64,000 bases of DNA from Gemmatimonadota bacterium. Lineage in GTDB: Bacteria > Gemmatimonadota > Gemmatimonadetes > Palauibacterales > KS3-K002. The stretch lies in contig CP070812.1 in assembly GCA_020344015.1 (NCBI GenBank), positions 4,676,978 through 4,740,977 of the forward strand, in the 5' to 3' direction. A program made the translations under genes and the position numbers. This document shows positions 24,090 through 31,581 of the stretch, piece by piece (within the stretch, counting starts at the first letter, position 1; every line of letters begins with the position of its first letter). The notes below the pieces were generated by a model. The model had not been told where the DNA came from. It searched no databases and worked only from the letters and a program-made list of their open reading frames with translations.

Positions 24090-24371
24090 TTACCCTTCGA
24101 AGGGCCGCGGATGGTCCATGTCGTAAGGTCGTAGCGAGATCACGCCGCCGTCTGGAACCCCGAGATCTGCCAGGGTGCTGGACTCGTCGAGCAGCTCCTT
24201 CTCGAAGTACTCGACGTAGTAAGTCGACGTGTCTATCGGGCCGCGCCCGAGCAGTTCAGGCAGGGCCCTCTCCTTGACGTCACGCAGCGAAGTGTCGGGC
24301 GCGAACTCCATCTTCTGCTCGCGCCACTCGTCGGGGACGATAACACGGATCTGTATCAACTCTCCGGACAT
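24090..24371 (-). CDS. Ubiquitin-fold (beta-grasp) small protein
   Basis: The 93-residue protein fits a ubiquitin-like fold: two opening strands (QIRVIVPDEW, KMEFAP), a helix (SLRDVKERALPELLG), then YYVEYF, LLDESSTLADLGVPDGGVISLRPYD, the same order as in ubiquitin, YukD/EsaB and related small modifiers. It ends in a flexible tail with a single terminal Gly (RPFEG), not Gly-Gly. It is 17 bases after an 86-residue gene on the same strand, likely an operon. A conjugated modifier, a secretion-system accessory (EsaB-like) or a plain binding domain are all possible; no E1-like gene adjoins it. Confidence 0.65.
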   Translation of the reverse strand: MSGELIQIRVIVPDEWREQKMEFAPDTSLRDVKERALPELLGRGPIDTSTYYVEYFEKELLDESSTLADLGVPDGGVISLRPYDMDHPRPFEG

Positions 24372-24388
24372 CGGCGTCGTCCTTAGGG

Positions 24389-24649
24389 CTAGACGTGAGG
24401 GATCGTGTAGAGGAACCGGAGCGTGACGTCGGTGACGTCGAATCCGACGCCGCGGTCGGTCTCGACGTGAACGGTCGTGTGCCCATGTTCTCTATAGGCC
24501 TTGATCTTCGCGATGCCGATAGCGCCGGAGTACTCGAGTCGGTTCGCGTCGCGCTCTTGGATTGCGAGGCCGGTGTGCTCGCGGTAGAACTCTTCGGCCT
24601 TCTGGATCACATCCTCTGGCGAGAGGTGGGTGGAGACTTCGAAGTCCAT
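24389..24649 (-). CDS. Conserved-looking 86-residue protein of unknown function
   Basis: Starts MDFEVSTHLSPEDV; a helix rich in Glu and Lys follows, then strands ending in TLRFLYTIPHV. It has no signal peptide and no cysteines; the first half is helical and the second half is strand-rich with two His (HGHTTVHVET). The ATG has AAAGGAAAG upstream. It precedes the ubiquitin-fold gene in what looks like a two-gene operon, so the two products may interact. I do not recognise the family. Confidence 0.6.
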   Translation of the reverse strand: MDFEVSTHLSPEDVIQKAEEFYREHTGLAIQERDANRLEYSGAIGIAKIKAYREHGHTTVHVETDRGVGFDVTDVTLRFLYTIPHV

Positions 24650-24740
24650 GGCTTTCCTTTGGCGTTCTGTGGGTCCCGGTGTTCGCGGGGCGAATATTTC
24701 GACTCGCCCCCTTCCCGTCAAGCGGACGGTGGTCGGTGCG

Positions 24741-24831
24741 CCGGTGACCGGTGGCCGGTAGGTCCGGGCCGCGATCTATCGGCGCCGGGGCAGCAAGGTC
24801 ACAGGCCACTGGCTACCGGCTATCGGTTACC
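24741..24831. repeat. Inverted pair of degenerate 7-bp repeats
   Basis: CCGGTGA, CCGGTGG, CCGGTAG (24741-24761) face their relatives in opposite sense at 24806-24831, where the minus strand reads CCGATAG, CCGGTAG, CCAGTGG. The arms could form an imperfect 19-20-bp stem just downstream of the M24 peptidase gene. Confidence 0.65.
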
Positions 24832-24832
24832 T

Positions 24833-26050
24833 TCAGATCAGTCCAACCCGGGTACTCAGCGCCTCCAGGCCGTTCTCCCGCACCACGGCATCATCCTCGA
24901 TTCGCACCCCCCAGCGGCCCGGGAGGTAGATGCCGGGCTCGATGGTGAAGACCATACCGGGCTCGAGGGTCCGCGTATTCCCCTCCACGAGGTAGGGCGG
25001 CTCGTGGCCGTCCATCCCCATGCCGTGGCCCAGCCGGTGAGTGAAGTACGCACCGTAGCCCGCCTCGCGGATGACCCGACGTGCGATCCGGTCGAGCTGC
25101 TGGAATTCCATACCGGGACGGCCGGCGTCGAATGCAGCGGTCTGGGCGCTGAAGACGGTGTTGAAGATTTCGCGATATTCGGGTCCCGGCTCGTCGCCGA
25201 AGAAATGCATGCGGGTGATGTCCGACGTGTACCCCTGGACGCGGCAGCCGGCGTCGACGAGGACGGGCATGCCGTGCTCGAGGCGTCGCCCTTCGGTGCC
25301 GCCGTGGGGCAGGGAGCTCGTGGGTCCGAATTGAACGAGGCCGCCGCCAGCGGCGCCGCGCTCGCGCATCTGGCCGCTCAGATAGCCGGCCACCTCGCGG
25401 TCGGTGACGCCGACCTCGAGGCTGGCGAAGGTAGCGGCAATGGCGGTCTCGGTAATGGAAACGGCGCGGCGGATGAAGCCGATCTCGGTCTCGGACTTGA
25501 TGATCCGCATGCGCTCGAATATCGAGGTCGCATCGGCCAGCTCCCAGTCCGGGAGGGCTCCCTTCAGCCGTTGCGCCATGCCGTAGCGGGTACTCGGCTC
25601 GATCCCGATCCGGCCGGGCCGCAGGCCGGCCAGGGCGTCGGCTACCAGCGAGAACGGGTCCTGTTCCTCTCGCCATCCCCGGACCTCCCCTACAGGACGG
25701 ACGGTTCTTACCACCCGCTCGACCTCGAACTGGGGCGTGACGAAGAGCGGGTCCAGGTGTGCGGTCGGGACTATCAGCGCGATCAGTCGCTCGCTGCGGC
25801 CGAAGTTGCCGCCCGCCAGGTAGGCGAAGTTGGTGGATGGCTCGCAGAACAGGGCCGCGAGTCCGTCTTGCGCCGCGAGCTGCGCGGCCTTGGCCAGCCG
25901 GTCCAGGAACGTGGCGTCCGGCAGCGGCTCTATCCTCTGGCCGGTGGCCGGATCCGGTAGCGTGGTCGCCCCGCCCGGTCGCTCGGGGCCCGGGAAGACC
26001 GCTGCGGCGCCGGCAGTGCCGGTGAGTCTGAGGAAGTCGCGTCGCCTCAT
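24833..26050 (-). CDS. Tat-exported M24 metallopeptidase (Xaa-Pro aminopeptidase-like)
   Basis: The 405-residue protein begins RRRDFLRLTG, a twin-arginine signal. The C-terminal pita-bread domain shows the five M24 metal ligands: Asp in VLVDAGC, Asp in SDITRMHF, His in HRLGHGMGMDGHE, Glu in TIEPG and Glu in RIEDDAV. An N-terminal creatinase-like domain precedes it. It should remove N-terminal residues before proline (or cleave proline dipeptides) in the periplasm, using two Mn or Co ions. No operon partner is evident. Confidence 0.9.
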   Translation of the reverse strand: MRRRDFLRLTGTAGAAAVFPGPERPGGATTLPDPATGQRIEPLPDATFLDRLAKAAQLAAQDGLAALFCEPSTNFAYLAGGNFGRSERLIALIVPTAHLDPLFVTPQFEVERVVRTVRPVGEVRGWREEQDPFSLVADALAGLRPGRIGIEPSTRYGMAQRLKGALPDWELADATSIFERMRIIKSETEIGFIRRAVSITETAIAATFASLEVGVTDREVAGYLSGQMRERGAAGGGLVQFGPTSSLPHGGTEGRRLEHGMPVLVDAGCRVQGYTSDITRMHFFGDEPGPEYREIFNTVFSAQTAAFDAGRPGMEFQQLDRIARRVIREAGYGAYFTHRLGHGMGMDGHEPPYLVEGNTRTLEPGMVFTIEPGIYLPGRWGVRIEDDAVVRENGLEALSTRVGLI

Positions 26051-26132
26051 AAGCCCACCCTGTTGATGGTCGGATTTCGGCCTACATTACCTGCTGTCCA
26101 ACTCGCCTACAACCCTTCTCAGGAAGCGAGCC

Positions 26133-27926
26133 GTGCGTAATTCCCTGCTTCTAATGGCAGTAGCCGTGGCAGCGCTCGTGATCGCATTGCAGACGACGTC
26201 GCGACGCGGTGTAGAATCCACAGCCGACCTGATCCTCGTGGGCGGTGCGATCTACACCGTAGAGGCGGAGCAGCCGCGGGCGGAGGCCGTCGCTGTGCGT
26301 GAAGGCAAGATCCTGGTTGTGGGCGACGAGGGTGATGTCGCGCGCTACAGGGGGCCCGGGACGGCCGTCGTCGATCTGGGCGGTGCGTTCGTCGTGCCCG
26401 GCTTCATAGATAATCACACCCATTTCGATTACGCGGCGCGGCTACTGCTGGGCATCAACCTGCTGGACGTGGCCGACGCCGACCTGCTGGCCGAGCGGGT
26501 GGCGGCGGCCCGGGACCGTCTGCCCGAGGGTGCCTGGATTCTGGACGGCGATTGGGGCGCCTATGAGGAATGGGAGATGGGGTCAACCGGGCGCGAGGAG
26601 GGGGCGGCGCCTGCGGAGAGGTTCAAGCCACACCGCGAAATGATCGACGCGCTCACGCCCGAGACCCCGGTGCTGCTGTCCCGCTGGGACGGGAGTGAGT
26701 ACCTGGCCAACGGCGTGGCGCTCGAGTTGGCGGGGATCACCCGGGAGACCCGCGACCCCGAAGGCGGCACGATCGAGCGCGATCCTGCCACCGGGGAGCC
26801 GACGGGGATCCTGACGGGCCGCGCGGTGGGGTTGGTCCGAAGGGTCATTCCTGAGAAGTCGTTCGAGCAGCGAGTGCTAGAGGCCCGTGTCGCACTGGCG
26901 CGCCTGGCGGAGAACGGGGTCACCGAGATCCACGACATTACGCGTGCGCATCAGATGCAGGTCTTCCAGTACCTGCGTGACAACGGCGAGCTCACCGTGC
27001 GCGTCTATGCGCGGCCGACGCTGGACACCTGGCCGCACCTGGAGGCGCTGGGGATCGGCGAGGGATACGGCGACGGGTATCTCAGGGTCGGCGGCCTCAA
27101 AGGCTTCGTTGACGGCATCATGGGGAACTCCGGTGCCCGGTTCAGGGAGCCCTACGATCACCAACCGGAGAACAGCGGTATCTGGCGCCAGCACGTGCTG
27201 CAGCCGCCGGGGATGGCCGAGCTGATCCGCGGCGCCGACGCGGCGGGGATGGACGCGCACGTCCACGCCATCGGCGACCTGGCGGTGGATACGCTGCTCG
27301 ACTGGTTCCAGATGGCGATCGAGGCCAACGAGCCCCGCGACCGTCGCTTCCGCATGATCCACGCTCAGGTCATCGAGGAGGACGACTTCGCGCGCTTCGG
27401 TGAGCTTGGGATCATCGCCGAGGTGCAGCCCTACCACGCCATCGATGACATGCGTTGGATGGAGGAACGGATCGGCCATGAGCGCTGCAAAGGTGCCTAC
27501 CCGTTCAAGTCACTGGTCGAGGGTGGCGCCCTCCTCTCGTTCGGTTCCGACTGGCCCGGCACCAACGCGGCCTGGTACCCGGCGAAGCCGCTGCTCGGCA
27601 TCTATGCCGCGGTGACGCGCCAGACGCTCGACGGCACACCGGAGGGCGGCTGGTTCCCGGAGGAGCGGATCGATGTCGAGACCGCGATCCGTGCTTACAC
27701 GATCAATAACGCCTACGCTGCCCGGATGGAGGACATGAAGGGCAGCATCCGGGCCGGCAAGGTCGCCGACTTCACGATCCTCGATCGTGACCTGCTCGAG
27801 ATCGAGCCGGCGGAGATCAAGGACGTGAGTGTGCTCGGTACGATCCTGGATGGGCGTGTGATGTTCGCGGACCCCGGGCTCGCAGACCTGGCGAAGCTGC
27901 TCGACCCGGCCGCGCACGCTAGATGA
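26133..27926 (+). CDS. Exported metal-dependent amidohydrolase (YtcJ-like)
   Basis: The 597-residue protein has an N-terminal hydrophobic segment, then an amidohydrolase domain with HTHFDYA, a GGLKGFVDGIMG core segment, HVHAIGD, HAQVIEEDD and FGSDWPG, the set typical of the YtcJ/AepA-like branch of amidohydrolases. Family members hydrolyse amide or ester bonds, but natural substrates are mostly unknown. GTG 26133 follows CAGGAAGCGAG. Its stop overlaps the ATG of the following membrane protein gene. Confidence 0.88.
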   Translation: MRNSLLLMAVAVAALVIALQTTSRRGVESTADLILVGGAIYTVEAEQPRAEAVAVREGKILVVGDEGDVARYRGPGTAVVDLGGAFVVPGFIDNHTHFDYAARLLLGINLLDVADADLLAERVAAARDRLPEGAWILDGDWGAYEEWEMGSTGREEGAAPAERFKPHREMIDALTPETPVLLSRWDGSEYLANGVALELAGITRETRDPEGGTIERDPATGEPTGILTGRAVGLVRRVIPEKSFEQRVLEARVALARLAENGVTEIHDITRAHQMQVFQYLRDNGELTVRVYARPTLDTWPHLEALGIGEGYGDGYLRVGGLKGFVDGIMGNSGARFREPYDHQPENSGIWRQHVLQPPGMAELIRGADAAGMDAHVHAIGDLAVDTLLDWFQMAIEANEPRDRRFRMIHAQVIEEDDFARFGELGIIAEVQPYHAIDDMRWMEERIGHERCKGAYPFKSLVEGGALLSFGSDWPGTNAAWYPAKPLLGIYAAVTRQTLDGTPEGGWFPEERIDVETAIRAYTINNAYAARMEDMKGSIRAGKVADFTILDRDLLEIEPAEIKDVSVLGTILDGRVMFADPGLADLAKLLDPAAHAR

Positions 27927-29317
27927 ACGAACTCGGGTCGATGGGCGCCGGTGCGCCCCGGGCGGAGGGCCGGTCCGTGAGACCGGCGCCCTGGCTCGTC
28001 GCGCTGCCGGCGCTCCTGTTTCTCGCGACGGCTGCGGCGCTGATGCTCCGCCGGGTCGAACCGTTCGTCAACTACTTCTACATCTCCGCCTGGTATCCCA
28101 CCCTTTTTGTGCTGGACGCCGCCGTGGCGGCTCGTAGCGGGCGCTACTTCCTGCTCTCACGCCCACGCTTCGCGCTCTCGCTGCTCGCCTGGTCCGCCGT
28201 ACTCTGGTTCTTCTTCGAGTTGGTCAACTTCCGGGTCGCGAACTGGTACTACGTCTTTCTGCCGCCCGACAGACCGATCCGCTGGCTGGGTACGACGGTG
28301 TCTTTCGCCACCGTGCTCCCTGCGATCTTCCTGGCTGAACGCTGGCTGGCGGCGCGAGGTGCCCTCGAGGGCATCCGTTGGCCGACGTTCAAAGTGAGCC
28401 GCCGCACCCTGCTCGGCGTGTTTCTGACGGGGGTCGCGTTCGCCGCCCTCTCGCTGGCCTGGCCGCGGATATTCTTCCCGATGATCTGGGGCGCGCTGAC
28501 GCTACTGCTCGAGCCGTGGAACTACGTGCACGATCCGAAGCGCTCGCTGCTCGCCGACCTCTCGCAGGGTCGGCCTGCACGCCTGCTCCGCTTCCTGGTC
28601 GGCGGCCTGGCGATCGGCTTCATCTGGGAGATGTACAACATCGAGGCGCGCTCGAAGTGGATCTACACGGTCCCGGGATTCGAGAGCCTGAAGCTGTTCG
28701 AGATGCCGCTGGCCGGCTTCCTCGGTTTCCCGGTCTTCGCGCTCGACTGCTTCGTCGTCTACCAAACGTTGGTGTTGGCCCATGTGGCGATCGCGCCGGG
28801 CGCGGATCGATCGGCAGACGTTCCGCGGCCGAGCCCGCGTCGCACGGCGCTTGCCGCCGTTGCCGCCGCGGCATTCTCGCTCGCGGTGCTCTTCGGCATG
28901 GACCGTTGGAACACCGACTCGCTGCGGCCACTTCTGAAAGACCTATGGCTGGTCGAGTCGGCGGAACGCGAGCGGCTGGCCGCGACTCCTTATGCCAACC
29001 TATTCGTGCTGGCGGGCGCTCAGCCGGCTGAGGTCGCCGGCCGCGCCTCCGTTAGGTTGTCGCAGGCTGGGGAGTGGATCGCGGCGGCGCAGCTATCGAC
29101 CCTGCGGGGTATCGGGACCGAGAACGCCAGGTTGATTTGGGAGGCGGGTATTTACTCGGTAACACAGCTCGCCGAGTCGGAGCCCGGCGAGCTGAGCGCG
29201 CGCCTGCGAGGCATGACCCGGCGGCCGAGGGCGGCCACCGCACCCAAGGTCAGGGTCTGGGTGCTGGCGGCCCGGCGCGTTACCGGCGCGGGCGGTTGGG
29301 AATGGGCGACCCGCTAA
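27923..29317 (+). CDS. Multi-pass membrane protein with helix-hairpin-helix-like C-terminus
   Basis: The 464-residue product has about nine hydrophobic segments rich in aromatic residues in its first 320 residues, then a soluble tail with TLRGIGTENARLIWEAG and a SVTQLAESEP segment, like the helix-hairpin-helix of DUF4332-type domains. No catalytic motif is apparent. The ATGA overlap with the amidohydrolase and overlap with the methyltransferase gene downstream place it in a three-gene operon. Confidence 0.7.
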   Translation: MNELGSMGAGAPRAEGRSVRPAPWLVALPALLFLATAAALMLRRVEPFVNYFYISAWYPTLFVLDAAVAARSGRYFLLSRPRFALSLLAWSAVLWFFFELVNFRVANWYYVFLPPDRPIRWLGTTVSFATVLPAIFLAERWLAARGALEGIRWPTFKVSRRTLLGVFLTGVAFAALSLAWPRIFFPMIWGALTLLLEPWNYVHDPKRSLLADLSQGRPARLLRFLVGGLAIGFIWEMYNIEARSKWIYTVPGFESLKLFEMPLAGFLGFPVFALDCFVVYQTLVLAHVAIAPGADRSADVPRPSPRRTALAAVAAAAFSLAVLFGMDRWNTDSLRPLLKDLWLVESAERERLAATPYANLFVLAGAQPAEVAGRASVRLSQAGEWIAAAQLSTLRGIGTENARLIWEAGIYSVTQLAESEPGELSARLRGMTRRPRAATAPKVRVWVLAARRVTGAGGWEWATR

Positions 29318-29976
29318 CGGCGCGCGGCGGCATGGACGACGGTATCCGAGAGGCATGCGAGCGCTACGTAGCCGATCTCTTCGCCCCCGAGGATGAAGTG
29401 TTGGTCGAGCTGCGGCGCGCGATGGGCGAGGCGGGCCTACCGCAGATCTACATCAGCGCCGAGGAGGGGAAGCTGCTACAGGTGCTGCTGCGGGCCATCG
29501 GCGCCAGGCACGTCCTCGAGCTGGGAACTCTGGGCGGCTACAGCGCGATCTGGATAGGTCGGGCGCTGCCTCCCGACGGCCGACTGGTCACGATCGAGAA
29601 GCGGGCCGACCGTGCAGAGCTAGCGCGAGAATTCATCAACCGCGCCGGACTGACCGACCGTGTCAAAGTGATGGTCGGCGAGGCGGGTTCGCTGCTCGAA
29701 GGTCTGTCTGCAGAGGCGCCGTTCGACGCGGTGTTCATCGACGCCGACAAGGAGGGGTACCCCGCCTACCTCGAGTGGAGCGCCGAGCACGTGAGGCAAG
29801 GGGGGTTGATCATCGCGGACAATGCACTGAAGGGTGGACGGGTCGTGGAGCGCGACAGCGAGAATCCTGCGGTCCTCGGGATTCAGGAATTCAATCGCCG
29901 CGTCGCCCAGGACTCGCGATTCACGTCGATCATCGTACCGACCCGAGACGGTGTGGCGATCGCATTGGTCAATTGA
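29302..29976 (+). CDS. O-methyltransferase, caffeoyl-CoA/catechol type
   Basis: The roughly 224-residue class I methyltransferase has the SAM-binding LELGTLGGYSAIW motif, VTIEKR after the second strand, FIDADKEGYPAYLEW with metal-binding Asp, and DNALKGG, the pattern of Mg-dependent O-methyltransferases. It moves a methyl from SAM to a catechol-like hydroxyl; substrate unknown. ATG 29302 overlaps the end of the upstream gene by 16 bases; ATG 29332 is an alternative. Confidence 0.87.
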   Translation: MGDPLTARGGMDDGIREACERYVADLFAPEDEVLVELRRAMGEAGLPQIYISAEEGKLLQVLLRAIGARHVLELGTLGGYSAIWIGRALPPDGRLVTIEKRADRAELAREFINRAGLTDRVKVMVGEAGSLLEGLSAEAPFDAVFIDADKEGYPAYLEWSAEHVRQGGLIIADNALKGGRVVERDSENPAVLGIQEFNRRVAQDSRFTSIIVPTRDGVAIALVN

Positions 29977-29985
29977 GGCTCTAAC

Positions 29986-30831
29986 GTGAGAGTCAACTAT
30001 CATATTCACAACCAGTATTCGAGCGACGGTCGCGGCAGCACCGAACAGGTGTGCGAGATCGCGGCGCAGCTCGGGTTCGAAGAGATCTGCTTCACCAATC
30101 ACGCCGAGACCTTGAGCCCGACGGGCGATGAGTGGATGCTGGACCTGGTTGAAGCCCGTCAGCGGTACGAGCAGCTCCAGCACGAGATCGAGCGGCTCCA
30201 ACCCGATTACCCCGAGTTACGCATCTTGCTCGGGGCAGAGTTCGAGTATCGGCCCGAGTGGGTGGAGACGCTCGACGCGCTGACCGACTCCGTCGACTTC
30301 GATCTGATCATCGGTTCCCTGCACGTAGTGGACGGTGAGCAGATCTCCGGCGGCGCGGTGAGCAGCTACTTCAAGACCCGCGATGCTTCGGAGGCCTATG
30401 GCCGCTACTTCGAGGCGCTGGCCGAGATGCTGGAGTGGGGCGGCTTCGATGTGGTTGCCCACCTGGACATGGCGAAGCGGTTTGGCGTCAAGCACTACGG
30501 GCCCTTCAAAGCCAAGCCGTTCGAGTCGCAGATACGGGGGCTGCTGGAGACCATGGTCTCCAAGGGTCTGGGGTTGGAGGTGAACACCTCGGGCGTCGTC
30601 CAAGCGCCGGCCGAGCCCTACCCCTCCCTCGACATCCTCAAGCTGGCGAAGGACGCCCATGTCGCTACGGTGACCATCGGGACAGACAGCCATGTCCCGA
30701 CGAGCTTCGAGCAGGGTTGGGATGTCGGCGAACAGATGCTGAGGCAAGCCGGCTTTGGCGAGATCACCCTCTTCAGTCACCGCATCCGGAAGAACGTGCC
30801 ACTGGAACCTGAGCCCGAAGAAGCGGAGTAG
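29986..30831 (+). CDS. PHP-family phosphatase, histidinol-phosphatase-like (HisJ/HisK type)
   Basis: The 281-residue PHP protein has the metal ligands HIHNQYSSDG, TNHAE, a Glu in GAEFEY, GSLHVVDG, HLD and a late TDSH. That set and length match bacterial HisJ-type histidinol-phosphate phosphatases, which finish histidine synthesis, though other PHP phosphoesterases look alike. GTG 29986 lies 9 bases after the methyltransferase stop. The next gene is HisF-like, which strengthens a link to histidine metabolism but not proof. Confidence 0.8.
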   Translation: MRVNYHIHNQYSSDGRGSTEQVCEIAAQLGFEEICFTNHAETLSPTGDEWMLDLVEARQRYEQLQHEIERLQPDYPELRILLGAEFEYRPEWVETLDALTDSVDFDLIIGSLHVVDGEQISGGAVSSYFKTRDASEAYGRYFEALAEMLEWGGFDVVAHLDMAKRFGVKHYGPFKAKPFESQIRGLLETMVSKGLGLEVNTSGVVQAPAEPYPSLDILKLAKDAHVATVTIGTDSHVPTSFEQGWDVGEQMLRQAGFGEITLFSHRIRKNVPLEPEPEEAE

Positions 30832-30837
30832 CAGCAG

Positions 30838-31581
30838 CTGCAGTTCAAGCGGATCATCCCCAGCCTCGCCCTTACCAGCGACGGGGCACTGGCCGATGCG
30901 TTGCCCGTGCTCGACGAACCTATTGACCCGGCCGAAGCGGCCGCCGCCTACGCCGAGGCCGGTGCGGACGAGATCATCTTCGTCGCCCGGGCCGCGCCGC
31001 TCGAACCTCTGTGCGAGGTGGCCCAGCGCGTCGCGCCTGGCCTGACGATCCCGTTCGCCTTCTGGACCGACCTAACGACCGCGGCCGAGGTCGGCGATCT
31101 GCTAGCCGCCGGTGCCGCGCGGGTCGCCATCCAGAAGGCGGCTCTCGACGATCCGGATCTCATCACCAAGCTCGCCCGCGAGTTCGGGTCCGAGGCGATC
31201 GTCGTTGCCATCACCGCCGCCGGTGCCGACGAGAGCTGGCGAGTCTACGACGAGCCCGGCGGTGCGGCCTGCGAGTGGGATGCGCTGACCTGGGCCAAGG
31301 TCGTGGAGGCCCAGAGTGGCGGCGCGATCATCGTCGAGTCGCCGGGCGGCGGCCTGCACGGCGAACCCTACGATCTCGAGCTGCTGCGGTCGGTGAGTGC
31401 GAACGTGGCGAGACCCGTGATGGCGGCGGGCGATGCAGGCTCTGTAGAAGATCTGTTCGACGCCCTTATGATCGGCGACGCCGACGCGGTCCTCGTGAAC
31501 TCGCTCGCACACTCGGGCAAGGCGACCGTGAAGGAGATTAAGGACTTTCTATCCGAGCACGGACTCTCTGTGCTCCGCTAG
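30838..31581 (+). CDS. HisF-like barrel protein lacking the catalytic aspartates
   Basis: The roughly 247-residue protein aligns by eye over its length with HisF, the cyclase subunit of imidazole glycerol phosphate synthase: KRIIPSL at the start, EAGADEIIF, GAARVAIQKAAL, YDLELLRSVS and VMAAGDAGS. But the IPCLDV position reads IPSLAL (Asp11 lost), the SIDA position reads AITA (Asp130 lost) and the SMDRDG loop is ESPGGG. Only a CTG at 30838 (with AGCGGAG upstream) gives full length; TTG 30901 would cut off the first barrel strand. Probably a paralogue with another task, next to a PHP phosphatase. Its stop overlaps that of the converging S9 peptidase. Confidence 0.7.
   Translation: MQFKRIIPSLALTSDGALADALPVLDEPIDPAEAAAAYAEAGADEIIFVARAAPLEPLCEVAQRVAPGLTIPFAFWTDLTTAAEVGDLLAAGAARVAIQKAALDDPDLITKLAREFGSEAIVVAITAAGADESWRVYDEPGGAACEWDALTWAKVVEAQSGGAIIVESPGGGLHGEPYDLELLRSVSANVARPVMAAGDAGSVEDLFDALMIGDADAVLVNSLAHSGKATVKEIKDFLSEHGLSVLR

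Noticed and set aside
24395-25960. 521-codon open frame on the plus strand
   Set aside because: It lies antisense to the M24 peptidase and the 86-residue gene, and its translation is a shadow of their codon usage with no recognisable domain.
31578-31581. Overlapping stop codons of convergent genes (CTAG) as a functional signal
   Set aside because: A 4-base overlap of convergent stops is a common consequence of dense packing.
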